Both the position numbers and the translations under genes were made by a program. This document shows positions 1 through 5,828 of a stretch of 15,567 nt of DNA, in pieces. A model generated the notes under the pieces. It had not been told where the DNA came from, searched no databases, and was given only the letters and a program-made list of their open reading frames with translations. Numbering within the stretch: position 1 is the stretch's first letter; each line of letters opens with the position of its first letter. Source of the DNA: Actinomycetota bacterium (GTDB taxonomy: Bacteria; Actinomycetota; Thermoleophilia; Gaiellales; Gaiellaceae); NCBI GenBank assembly GCA_013697465.1, contig JACCWU010000249.1, positions 1 to 15,567 of the forward strand, read 5' to 3'.

Positions 1-215
1 AGCCGTCGTCGAGCTCGCGCTCAGTTCGCTAGTTGTCGCGTCGCGAACAGTGCGAACAGGCACATCGGTAGGCTGGCACCTTGCATATGTCACTGGCGCA
101 TCACGTCGTGACGTGGTAGCGCCTCACCAGGCGGCCAGTGTAGCCCGAGTATCTCGAAATTCAGGGGACACACGGGGACCGCTGCGAGCTCGCGCCGGTC
201 TAACATTCTCCACCG
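1..215. other. Non-coding left edge, upstream of VOC gene
   Basis: No convincing gene is seen here; the short open frames lack family resemblance and ribosome binding sites. It holds a 14-base near-perfect dyad at 102-115 (CACGTC-GT-GACGTG). There is also a tandem direct repeat GCGAACAG at 43-50 and 52-59, whose GCGAAC can pair with GTTCGC at 24-29. Either could be an operator, but neither sits at a recognised promoter. The stretch may simply be the intergenic region between the VOC gene and a gene beyond the window edge. Confidence 0.4.
201..206 (+). promoter_or_regulatory. Putative -10 element (TAACAT) for a leaderless VOC transcript
   Basis: TAACAT fits the actinobacterial -10 pattern TANNNT and ends 9 bases before the ATG at 216. 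No purine-rich Shine-Dalgarno sequence lies between them. A start site 6-9 bases downstream would place the mRNA 5' end at or within three bases of the start codon. No good -35 hexamer is visible 16-18 bases upstream. This is inferred from spacing only. Confidence 0.35.
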
Positions 216-602
216 ATGCAATCTTCGATCACTCCGATGTTGACGGTCGGTGACGCAGCGGCCGCCATCGGTTTTTACAGTCAAGCTTTCGACGCAACGG
301 AGCGGTCACGTGTCGAGACGCCGAGCGGCCAGATCGTGGCGGAGATGTCAATCGACGGAGGAACCTTCTTCGTCGTCGATGAGAATCCGGACGCTTTCAA
401 TCTCAGCCCAGAGACGCTCGGAGGGACAAGCGTCCGAATGAGCCTTATTGTCGACGATGCCGATTCCAGGACTGCGCAAGCGATCGCCGCTGGTGCCACC
501 GTCGTCTTCGCGGTCGCCGACCAGCCTTATGGGCTCAGGCAGGGTCGCGTAGTAGATCCATACGGCCACCACTGGCTGATCGGGACGCCGCTCACGACCT
601 GA
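216..602 (+). CDS. VOC family protein, PhnB/glyoxalase-like
   Basis: This is a 128-residue protein of the vicinal oxygen chelate superfamily, PhnB-like branch. Its N-terminus (MLTVGDAAAAIGFYSQAF, residues 8-25) matches the first strand and helix of that branch, and residues 105-120 (YGLRQGRVVDPYGHHW) match the C-terminal signature. Length is normal for a single-domain member. E43 and H118/H119 could be metal-site residues, but the histidine usual in the middle strand is absent (residues 72-80 read SVRMSLIVD), so metal dependence is doubtful. The substrate cannot be told; relatives include antibiotic-binding and catabolic proteins as well as many of unknown role. It is the only plus-strand gene, converges on the rny-GNAT-SnoaL block, and has no Shine-Dalgarno sequence before its ATG. 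The family call is firm; function is unknown. Confidence 0.88.
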   Translation: MQSSITPMLTVGDAAAAIGFYSQAFDATERSRVETPSGQIVAEMSIDGGTFFVVDENPDAFNLSPETLGGTSVRMSLIVDDADSRTAQAIAAGATVVFAVADQPYGLRQGRVVDPYGHHWLIGTPLTT

Positions 603-626
603 CGACGGACACCCTGATCTCGGCGA

Positions 627-649
627 CCTGAGGAGAGCCGTTACTCAGG
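627..649. terminator. Weak hairpin between convergent genes
   Basis: CCTGAG (627-632) pairs with CTCAGG (644-649) across an 11-base loop. It overlaps the stop codon of the tandem SnoaL gene and lies 25 bases after the VOC stop. Its position between convergent ends suits a bidirectional terminator. However, the stem has only six pairs, and neither side has a real T run (only TTT shortly after on the plus strand). Confidence 0.25.
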
Positions 650-1466
650 CCGATTTGTGGGGCCAGTCGGGAAGCTCGCGGCGGCCCGACTCCTCTCCCC
701 ACGCGTCGCGTTGCTCTACGACCAGGCCGTCCTCGTCGAAGCGGAGGAGCGATGTGCCGGCGACGGTTTCGACCGATCCGTTGCGCGTCGTGATTACGCC
801 CCACCAGTTGACGGCAGCGCGGTCGCCCGAGACGACCGGCTCCCCGAAGCGGCACTCCGCCTCCGCCTGGTCGGCAAACGCCCACTCGGCGTACTCCTTC
901 GGCCCCTGCCGATCCCGGAACGGGTGCGAGTAGAAGACGGCATCCGGGGCGTAGAGGGAGGCGATCGCGGTTGCGTCTCCGGCTGGCCAGGCTTCCGACC
1001 AGATCTCGACCCACCTGCGCGCAGCCTCCGACGCATCGACGGGATAGCTGAGCACACCCGTGTGCATCGTCATCTTCCACTCGTCGCCGACGAGCGCGTA
1101 GACCTTGCACACTCGCCCCTGCCAGCGCATCTCCTCAGCGGTGTCGCGACGATGCCAGAGCGTGTCGATGTCGACGACGGCGAAAGCGCCGTCGCCCTGA
1201 CTCGAGACCTCGATCTTCACGGTCTTGCGCCGGTTATGGATGAGCTCCCACTCTGCGAAGAGGTCGGCGTACGTCCGGCCCCAGCGTTCCGCGTCGAACC
1301 GCCCCAGGACGAGTCGCCACTCGGCCGGATCATGCGCGTCGTGTCTCGAGGGCCACGGCCACACCATGTCTCGATGGAACACGGAAAGCAGCAGGTCGAC
1401 GTCCTGCGTGTCCCACGCTCGCGTCTCGCGGTCGACGACCTCCTGAATACGCTCACGAGCGTCCAC
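645..1466 (-). CDS. Tandem NTF2/SnoaL-like protein
   Basis: The product has 273 residues and two NTF2-like (SnoaL-type) domains in a row. Domain 1 (about 4-140) starts with a helix including residues 15-30 (TRAWDTQDVDLLLSVF) and ends in WKMTMHTGVL. Domain 2 (about 147-260) restarts with the equivalent helix (ARRWVEIWSEAW, then DATAIASLYAPDAVFYSHPF). Single-domain members are usually 120-150 residues, so this is a genuine duplication or fusion. The cone-shaped fold serves as a polyketide cyclase, isomerase, dehydratase or plain binding domain; no catalytic set can be assigned here. The GTG start at 1466 is chosen because AGGAGG lies seven bases upstream and it shares one base with the GNAT stop (TAGTG), implying translational coupling. 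The same frame stays open further upstream, but that part is only a shadow of the GNAT gene. No signal peptide is seen, so it is probably cytosolic. Confidence 0.82.
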   Translation of the reverse strand: MDARERIQEVVDRETRAWDTQDVDLLLSVFHRDMVWPWPSRHDAHDPAEWRLVLGRFDAERWGRTYADLFAEWELIHNRRKTVKIEVSSQGDGAFAVVDIDTLWHRRDTAEEMRWQGRVCKVYALVGDEWKMTMHTGVLSYPVDASEAARRWVEIWSEAWPAGDATAIASLYAPDAVFYSHPFRDRQGPKEYAEWAFADQAEAECRFGEPVVSGDRAAVNWWGVITTRNGSVETVAGTSLLRFDEDGLVVEQRDAWGEESGRRELPDWPHKSA

Positions 1467-1978
1467 TATCCGACCTCCTCTCGAGCGAGGGCATACCAGA
1501 CATGCTCGAGACCGCGCCAGCTCGTCGTCCCGCCACGCTTCATGGCGAGGCGCTCCATGACCGCCTGCGAGCGGATGTTCTGCGGCTGGGTGAAGCTGTA
1601 CAGGGTGTCGTCGTGGAGGTGGCCGAGCCACGCGTGCACGCCCGCCCTGCCGCCCTCGGTCGCGAGCCCTCTCCCCCAGTAGTCGCGATGGAGCACCCAG
1701 CCCACCTCGACCGGATCTTCGACGAGCGGCCAGTCGTGGTGACGGAGGAGGCCGATGCGTCCGATCAGGCGTCCGGTCTCGCGCTCGCACGCCGCCCACG
1801 GCGCGAAGCCGTCCACGGCCCACCGCCTCGACCACATCGCGATCTGCTCCGCGGCGTTCGCGGGCGGCATCGTCTCGAGGTACTCCGGCTGTGCATAGAT
1901 CTCGGCGAGCTCTCCTGCGTCTCCCGGTTCCCACAGGCGCAGGAGCAGCCGCTCGGTGACGACCTCTGCGGGGAGCAA
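1466..1978 (-). CDS. GNAT family N-acetyltransferase (RimJ/RimL-like)
   Basis: This 170-residue acetyltransferase is of the RimJ/RimL branch. It starts with the typical strand VTERLLLRLWEPGD (7-20). The acetyl-CoA loop lies in EVGWVLHRDYWGRGLATEGG (91-110), and the later Asn-containing motif is QNIRSQAVMERLAMKRGG (133-150). It should transfer acetyl from acetyl-CoA to an amine, either a protein N-terminus or a small molecule; the substrate is unknown. The start is TTG at 1978, eight bases after the rny stop. No ATG or GTG lies nearby in frame, and the Shine-Dalgarno match is poor, so translation probably depends on ribosomes leaving rny. Together with the SnoaL-like gene after it, this looks like an accessory pair at the end of the rny transcript. 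The family call is firm; the exact start is less so. Confidence 0.88.
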   Translation of the reverse strand: MLPAEVVTERLLLRLWEPGDAGELAEIYAQPEYLETMPPANAAEQIAMWSRRWAVDGFAPWAACERETGRLIGRIGLLRHHDWPLVEDPVEVGWVLHRDYWGRGLATEGGRAGVHAWLGHLHDDTLYSFTQPQNIRSQAVMERLAMKRGGTTSWRGLEHVWYALAREEVG

Positions 1979-1986
1979 GTGCTCGC

Positions 1987-3519
1987 CTACTTGGCCACCT
2001 CGATCGCGCGCGACTCTCGGATGACGATTACCTTGACCTGGCCGGGGTACTCGAGCTGGTCCTCGATCTCGCGGGCGATCTCGTGCGAGAGGAGCGCGGC
2101 ACCGTCGTCGTCGACCTCGCTCGGCTCGACGATCACACGGATCTCACGCCCAGCCTGGAGCGCATAGGCCTTTGCGACTCCGGGCTTCGCGGTCGCGATC
2201 ACCTCGAGCGCCTCCAAGCGCCGGATGTAGTTCTCGAGGGACTCACCGCGCGCTCCCGGGCGAGAGGCAGAGACCGCGTCTGCGGCGATGAGGAGCACAG
2301 CCTCGACAGTCTGGGGCTGCACTTCATAGTGATGCGCCTCGATTGCGTGGACGACGCCTTCGGACTCGCCGAAGCGGCGCGCCAGCTGCGTCGAGATCAG
2401 GGCATGTGAGCCCTCGACTTCATGGCTCATGGCCTTCCCGATGTCGTGGAGGAGTGCGGCGCGCTTCGTCGTCTTCACCCCGGCACCGAGCTCCGCAGCC
2501 ATGACGCCGCCGAGGTGGACGACCTCGAGCGTGTGCTTCAAGACGTTCTGGCCGTAGCTCGTCCGGTAGCGCAGCCGCCCCAGGATCTTGACGAGCTCCT
2601 CGTGGATCTCGCCGCAGTTCGCCTCGAAGACCGCCTGCTCACCTGCCAGGCGGACGTGCTCGTCAAGCTCCGTCTTCGACTGGTAGTACATCTCCTCGAT
2701 CCTCGCCGGGTGGATGCGGCCGTCCTCGATGAGCTTGTCGAGGGTGAGGCGCGCGATCTCGCGGCGCAGGGGGTCGAAGGACGAGAGAACGACCGCATGC
2801 GGCGTGTCGTCGATAATGAAGTCCACGCCGGTCAGGTGCTCGAGCGAGCGGATGTTCCGACCTTCGCGGCCGATGATCCTGCCCTTGAGATCGTCCGAAG
2901 CGAGCTCGACGACGGTGACGGTCGCTTCGGCCGTGTGACTGGCGGCGACGCGCTGGAGCGAGTCCGCGACAAGCGCCCGTGCCCGCCGTCTCGCATCGGC
3001 GCGGGCCTCCTCGTCCATATGCCGCACGTCGCGCGCGAGCTCGTGGCGGATGAGGTCCTTCGAGCGCTCGAGGAGCTGCTGCTTCGCCTCGTGGGAGGTG
3101 AGGCCGGACAGCCGCTCGAGCACGACGGTCGCCTCGCTCTTGGCGTCTCGGAGCTCCTCCTGAAGCTGCTTGATGTGCACTTCGCGGTCGCCGAGCCCCT
3201 GATCGCGTCGCACCAGCTCCGTCAGCTTCTCGTCGATCTCCTCCTCCTTCTGGATGATGCGCTCCTCGATCTTGACGAACTGGAGTCGACGATCCTCGAG
3301 CTCCGCCTCGATCTCGGTCCGGAGATGGACCGCCTGCTCGCGGGCCTCCACCTGAGCCTCGCGACGCACAGCCTCGGCTTCGCGCTCTGCGTCGCCGACG
3401 ATGCGGCGCCGTTCGAGCTCGGCGGACCGAACCCGGGATCGTGAAAGCGTCAGGAGCAGGGCCGCAGCCGACACGGCCCCGAGAACGATTCCGACGAGCA
3501 CCGCGACGAGCGTGAGCAT
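1987..3519 (-). CDS. rny: Ribonuclease Y
   Basis: The protein is 510 residues, the usual RNase Y length. RNase Y is a membrane-anchored endoribonuclease that starts decay of many mRNAs. In order: one N-terminal membrane helix (about 3-24), a long charged coiled coil (about 30-190, rich in E/R/K), a KH RNA-binding domain (about 200-265, loop GRIIGREGRN at 213-222), then the HD hydrolase domain. The HD residues include H329 (NVLKHTLEV), the H358-D359 pair (LLHDIGK), H372 in EGSHALI, and D414. The ATG at 3519 is chosen over an in-frame upstream start at 3579 because GGAGGGG lies just ahead and the next residues form the membrane helix directly. It follows recX after 230 bases with its own promoter candidate, and precedes the GNAT gene by eight bases. 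Identification is very secure. Confidence 0.97.
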   Translation of the reverse strand: MLTLVAVLVGIVLGAVSAAALLLTLSRSRVRSAELERRRIVGDAEREAEAVRREAQVEAREQAVHLRTEIEAELEDRRLQFVKIEERIIQKEEEIDEKLTELVRRDQGLGDREVHIKQLQEELRDAKSEATVVLERLSGLTSHEAKQQLLERSKDLIRHELARDVRHMDEEARADARRRARALVADSLQRVAASHTAEATVTVVELASDDLKGRIIGREGRNIRSLEHLTGVDFIIDDTPHAVVLSSFDPLRREIARLTLDKLIEDGRIHPARIEEMYYQSKTELDEHVRLAGEQAVFEANCGEIHEELVKILGRLRYRTSYGQNVLKHTLEVVHLGGVMAAELGAGVKTTKRAALLHDIGKAMSHEVEGSHALISTQLARRFGESEGVVHAIEAHHYEVQPQTVEAVLLIAADAVSASRPGARGESLENYIRRLEALEVIATAKPGVAKAYALQAGREIRVIVEPSEVDDDGAALLSHEIAREIEDQLEYPGQVKVIVIRESRAIEVAK

Positions 3520-3546
3520 TGGAGCCCCTCCGCTGGAGGATCGATT

Positions 3547-3566
3547 ACCGCGGTATTCGCCGCGGT
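3547..3566 (-). promoter_or_regulatory. Perfect 7-bp dyad upstream of the rny ribosome binding site
   Basis: ACCGCGG (3547-3553) and CCGCGGT (3560-3566) are perfect inverted repeats around a six-base loop (TATTCG on the plus strand). The hairpin ends about 14 bases before the GGAGGGG ribosome binding site of rny. It could act on the mRNA, affecting decay or ribosome access, or be a DNA operator. There is no T run, so it is not a terminator. Confidence 0.45.
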
Positions 3567-3650
3567 GCTCACCCGGCACTTGGCCTTTCCGGCCGCGTTC
3601 GAAACCGGCGCTACGCCCTCAGCTCAGGGGTAGTCGCACCCTCCACTGGT

Positions 3651-3666
3651 GGGCCGAGCCCGGCCC
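3651..3666 (-). promoter_or_regulatory. GC-rich hairpin in rny leader
   Basis: GGGCCG (3651-3656) pairs fully with CGGCCC (3661-3666) around a four-base loop (AGCC on the plus strand, GGCT in the transcript). It sits roughly 130 bases upstream of the rny start codon. No T tract follows on the minus strand, so intrinsic termination is unlikely. Its role is unknown; such a stem may simply shape the leader. Confidence 0.4.
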
Positions 3667-3749
3667 CTCGAGATGGTCGTGGAAATCGTGGATCGAGGTC
3701 ATCGGTTCAGAAATCGTTTACGAGCAGGCAAATGTCGGGTAGTGCGACA

Positions 3750-4181
3750 TCATCCTAGCTCGTCGTGACGTGGATTGGCAACGCAGGCAGCGACGGTCTC
3801 GTCGGAGAACCCCTTCCCGCCCAGAAAGCGTGCGGTCTTCGGTCCGCCGCCGCGGCGTTCGACGATCCGCCGCGCGCGGTCCGCTTCGGGCTGGAGCAAC
3901 GCCAACGCTTCGTCGACCAGGTCGCGGTCGATCCCCGCCCGGTCGAGATCGTGGCGGATGAGGGCGTCCCCCGCACCTCGACCGGCCAGAGTCTCGGCCC
4001 GACCCTCGGCGTAGCGGCGGTCGTCGAGCAGGCCCGTCCGGCGCAGAGTCTCGAGCGCCTCGCCGCGATCGTCGTCCGAGAAGCCGCGGGACGCGAGACG
4101 GCAATCGAGCTCCGCGGCGCTCCAATCGCGATGTCGAAGCGCTCCGAGCGCCGCATCGACAGCCGTTCGGGGCTTCGCCAC
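3750..4181 (-). CDS. recX: Regulatory protein RecX
   Basis: The 143-residue product is a RecX/OraA-family protein made of three-helix repeats. It binds along the RecA filament groove and modulates RecA. The first repeat carries ALGALRHRDWSAAELDCRLASRGF (residues 11-34). This is followed by the LLDDRRYAEGRAE segment (51-63), the most conserved part of the family, and a last repeat ending KTARFLGGKGFSDETV. It is slightly short for actinobacterial RecX proteins, which often have extra termini, but no core repeat seems missing. The GTG start at 4181 lies five bases after the recA stop and has no clear Shine-Dalgarno sequence, so it is probably coupled to recA translation. Its 3' end contains the promoter candidate for rny. 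Position and sequence together make the call secure. Confidence 0.93.
   Translation of the reverse strand: MAKPRTAVDAALGALRHRDWSAAELDCRLASRGFSDDDRGEALETLRRTGLLDDRRYAEGRAETLAGRGAGDALIRHDLDRAGIDRDLVDEALALLQPEADRARRIVERRGGGPKTARFLGGKGFSDETVAACVANPRHDELG
3752..3781 (-). promoter_or_regulatory. Putative sigma-70-type promoter for rny, inside the 3' end of recX
   Basis: Read on the minus strand, TTGCCA (3776-3781, five of six matches to TTGACA) is followed after 18 bases by TAGGAT (3752-3757, TANNNT type). The -10 shares its last base with the recX stop codon. Transcription would begin near 3745, giving rny a leader of about 225 bases. This is the best -35/-10 pair I saw in the window, judged by eye without scoring. 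Confidence 0.5.
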
Positions 4182-4186
4182 AACGG

Positions 4187-5254
4187 CTAGGCGTCGACCG
4201 GCACGGCCTCTTCGACTTCTAGCGGTTTCTCCGAAGGAGAAACCGCAGGCAGCAGCCGCGCCGAGATCACCTGCTCGTCCGGGGCCTCGGCCTGGATGCG
4301 GGCGAGGATCTGCTGAACGAGGTCGGGGTTCTCGGCGAGGAAAGCGGTCGCGTTCTGGCGTCCCTGCCCGAGGCGCTCGTCGCCGAAGCTGAAGTACGAG
4401 CCGGCTTTCTGGACGATCTTCTTCTCGAGCGCGACATCGAGAACGGTCCCCTCCCAGGGAATGCCCGAGCCGTAGATGATGTCGAACTCCGCCTGCTTGA
4501 ACGGAGGTGCGACCTTGTTCTTCGCGACCTTCACGCGCACGCGATTCCCGAACGCCTCCGCGCCGTCCTTGAGCGTCTCGATGCGACGGATGTCGAGGCG
4601 GACCGAGGCGTAGAACTTGAGCGCACGGCCGCCGGGAGTCGTCTCCGGGTTGCCGAACATCACCCCGATCTTCTCGCGGAGCTGGTTCGTGAAGATGCAG
4701 ATCGTGTCCGTGCGGTTCAGCGTGCCGGCGAGCTTCCTCAGCGCCTGGCTCATGAGCCGCGCCTGGAGGCCGACGTGGCTGTCCCCCATCTCCCCTTCGA
4801 TCTCTGCCTTCGGAACGAGCGCTGCGACCGAGTCGATGGCGACGATGTCGAGAGCTCCGGAGCGGATCAGGAGCTCGGTGATCTCGAGCGCCTGCTCGCC
4901 AGTGTCCGGCTGCGAGACGAGAAGGTCGTCGATATTCACGCCGATGCGGCGGGCGTAGGACGGGTCCATCGAGTGTTCGGCGTCGATGAACGCGCAGATG
5001 CCGCCGCGGCGCTGCGCCTCGGCCATCACGTGGTAGACGAGCGTCGTCTTCCCCGATGCCTCGGGGCCGTAGATCTCGACGATGCGCCCGCGCGGAAGAC
5101 CGCCGATCCCGAGTGCGACGTCGAGCGCGAGGGAGCCGGTCGAGACCGCTCCCACGGCGACTTGCGGGCGATCGCTCATCCGCATCACCGATCCCTTGCC
5201 GAACTGACGCTCGATCTGCCCGAGCGCGGTGTCGAGCGCTTCTTCACGACTCAT
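4187..5254 (-). CDS. recA: Recombinase RecA
   Basis: The product is a 355-residue complete RecA, the ATP-dependent strand-exchange protein of homologous recombination and the SOS co-protease. The Walker A motif is GPEASGKT (63-70), followed by DAEHSMDP (91-98), Walker B around LDIVAIDSVAAL (135-146), and the DNA-binding L2 region NQLREKIGVMFGNPETTPGG (190-209). The C-terminal tail (about 335-355) is acidic, as usual. No intein is present. ATG at 5254 follows GGAGGATGA, where the ribosome binding site coincides with the thpR stop codon; the gap between the two genes is four bases. recX follows after five bases. No LexA-type operator is evident just upstream, so recA appears to be transcribed as part of the rodZ-cinA-thpR run, or from an unrecognised promoter inside thpR. 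Confidence 0.98.
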   Translation of the reverse strand: MSREEALDTALGQIERQFGKGSVMRMSDRPQVAVGAVSTGSLALDVALGIGGLPRGRIVEIYGPEASGKTTLVYHVMAEAQRRGGICAFIDAEHSMDPSYARRIGVNIDDLLVSQPDTGEQALEITELLIRSGALDIVAIDSVAALVPKAEIEGEMGDSHVGLQARLMSQALRKLAGTLNRTDTICIFTNQLREKIGVMFGNPETTPGGRALKFYASVRLDIRRIETLKDGAEAFGNRVRVKVAKNKVAPPFKQAEFDIIYGSGIPWEGTVLDVALEKKIVQKAGSYFSFGDERLGQGRQNATAFLAENPDLVQQILARIQAEAPDEQVISARLLPAVSPSEKPLEVEEAVPVDA

Positions 5255-5258
5255 GTGG

Positions 5259-5828
5259 TCATCCTCCCAGCAGAGTATTCAGCGGACACTTTTCGAGAAT
5301 CTCGTACGTCGCCCCGCCAGCAGAATCGTGGCGGTGCAGGCGTGAAAGGAAAGCAGCCGCCTCGGACGGCGCGAACGGTCCGAGCTCGGGCAGCGTCGGC
5401 ATGAGACGGGGCCGCTCGCGAAACCTGAGCACGGTCACGTGCGGGAGCCAAGGACGAGCCTCCCGCCGATAGCAGCCAAGCTTCTCGAGGCTTGTCTGCA
5501 GCCGCTCTGCGAGACGACTCGCCTCCCCAGTCGGATCGTCGAGGACGAGCATCCCGACCGAGCGGGTCTCGCGGTAGCGCACCGGCTCGAGCGTGAACGG
5601 CTCCGTAGATGCGCCCGCCGTGCGCATGGCGGCGAGGATCGCGTCGAGCTCCGATCGCGGCTGTGCGCCGAGGAAGGCGAGGGTGACATGGAAATGCTCG
5701 AGCCGTCGCCCGCGCACGAGGTGCTCGTCGCCCCAGGCCGCAAGCTCGCTGACCACCTCGTCCGGCAGGAGGAGAGCGAGAAAGAGGCGTGGCCGTTCAC
5801 CGACTTCGAGGGTAGCGCCCGAGCTCAC
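5259..5828 (-). CDS. thpR: RNA 2',3'-cyclic phosphodiesterase (2H family)
   Basis: This is a 189-residue member of the 2H phosphoesterase superfamily (ThpR/LigT). It opens 2',3'-cyclic phosphate ends of RNA to a 2'-phosphate and was first known as a 2'-5' RNA ligase. Both catalytic HxTx motifs are present: HVTL at 47-50 in HFHVTLAFLG, and HVTV at 130-133 in LPHVTVLRF, each followed by the expected strand. The start RPRLFLALLLPDEV (12-25) matches the first strand and helix of the family. The GTG at 5828 overlaps the cinA stop (GTGA, four shared bases), and the thpR stop forms part of the recA ribosome binding site. This links its translation to both neighbours. Length is normal. The gene lies between cinA and recA, but its physiological RNA target is not known. 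Confidence 0.93.
   Translation of the reverse strand: MSSGATLEVGERPRLFLALLLPDEVVSELAAWGDEHLVRGRRLEHFHVTLAFLGAQPRSELDAILAAMRTAGASTEPFTLEPVRYRETRSVGMLVLDDPTGEASRLAERLQTSLEKLGCYRREARPWLPHVTVLRFRERPRLMPTLPELGPFAPSEAAAFLSRLHRHDSAGGATYEILEKCPLNTLLGG

Larger units (their letters stand above)
3520..3749 (-). promoter_or_regulatory. Structured 5' leader of rny
   Basis: This 230-base gap between recX and rny holds no gene. If transcription starts from the promoter at 3752-3781, about 225 bases of untranslated leader precede rny. Read on the minus strand, it can form a GC-rich hairpin at 3651-3666 (six pairs, four-base loop), a short GGCC/GGCC hairpin near 3590, and a seven-pair hairpin at 3547-3566 shortly before the ribosome binding site. 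No known riboswitch pattern is recognised. Patches resembling tRNA D- and T-arms were examined and do not fold as a tRNA. Confidence 0.5.

Noticed and set aside
657..1682. Long plus-strand open frames opposite the SnoaL, rny, transporter and ftsK genes
   Set aside because: They are antisense shadows created by the G+C-rich third positions of the real minus-strand genes, with no recognisable domains or ribosome binding sites.
1467..1934. N-terminal extension of the tandem SnoaL protein to 429 residues
   Set aside because: It is the +1 shadow of the GNAT gene with arginine-rich composition. The GTG at 1466 has a perfect AGGAGG upstream.
3520..3579. In-frame upstream start giving a 530-residue RNase Y
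   Set aside because: The extra 20 residues are polar and precede the membrane helix, while the ATG at 3519 has a good ribosome binding site and gives the usual family length.
3590..3670. tRNA-like fragments in the recX-rny gap (AGCTCAGGGGTAG resembling a D-arm, GTTCGAAAC resembling a T-arm)
   Set aside because: The arms are in the wrong order on the plus strand, the T-arm stem does not pair, and no acceptor stem or seven-base anticodon loop can be formed on either strand.
3761..3773. 13-base direct repeat CGTCGTGACGTGG shared with 104-116, considered as an attachment-site pair
   Set aside because: One copy is coding sequence at the end of recX, no integrase or tRNA is near either copy, and the genes between are conserved housekeeping genes. 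Chance similarity is the simplest reading.
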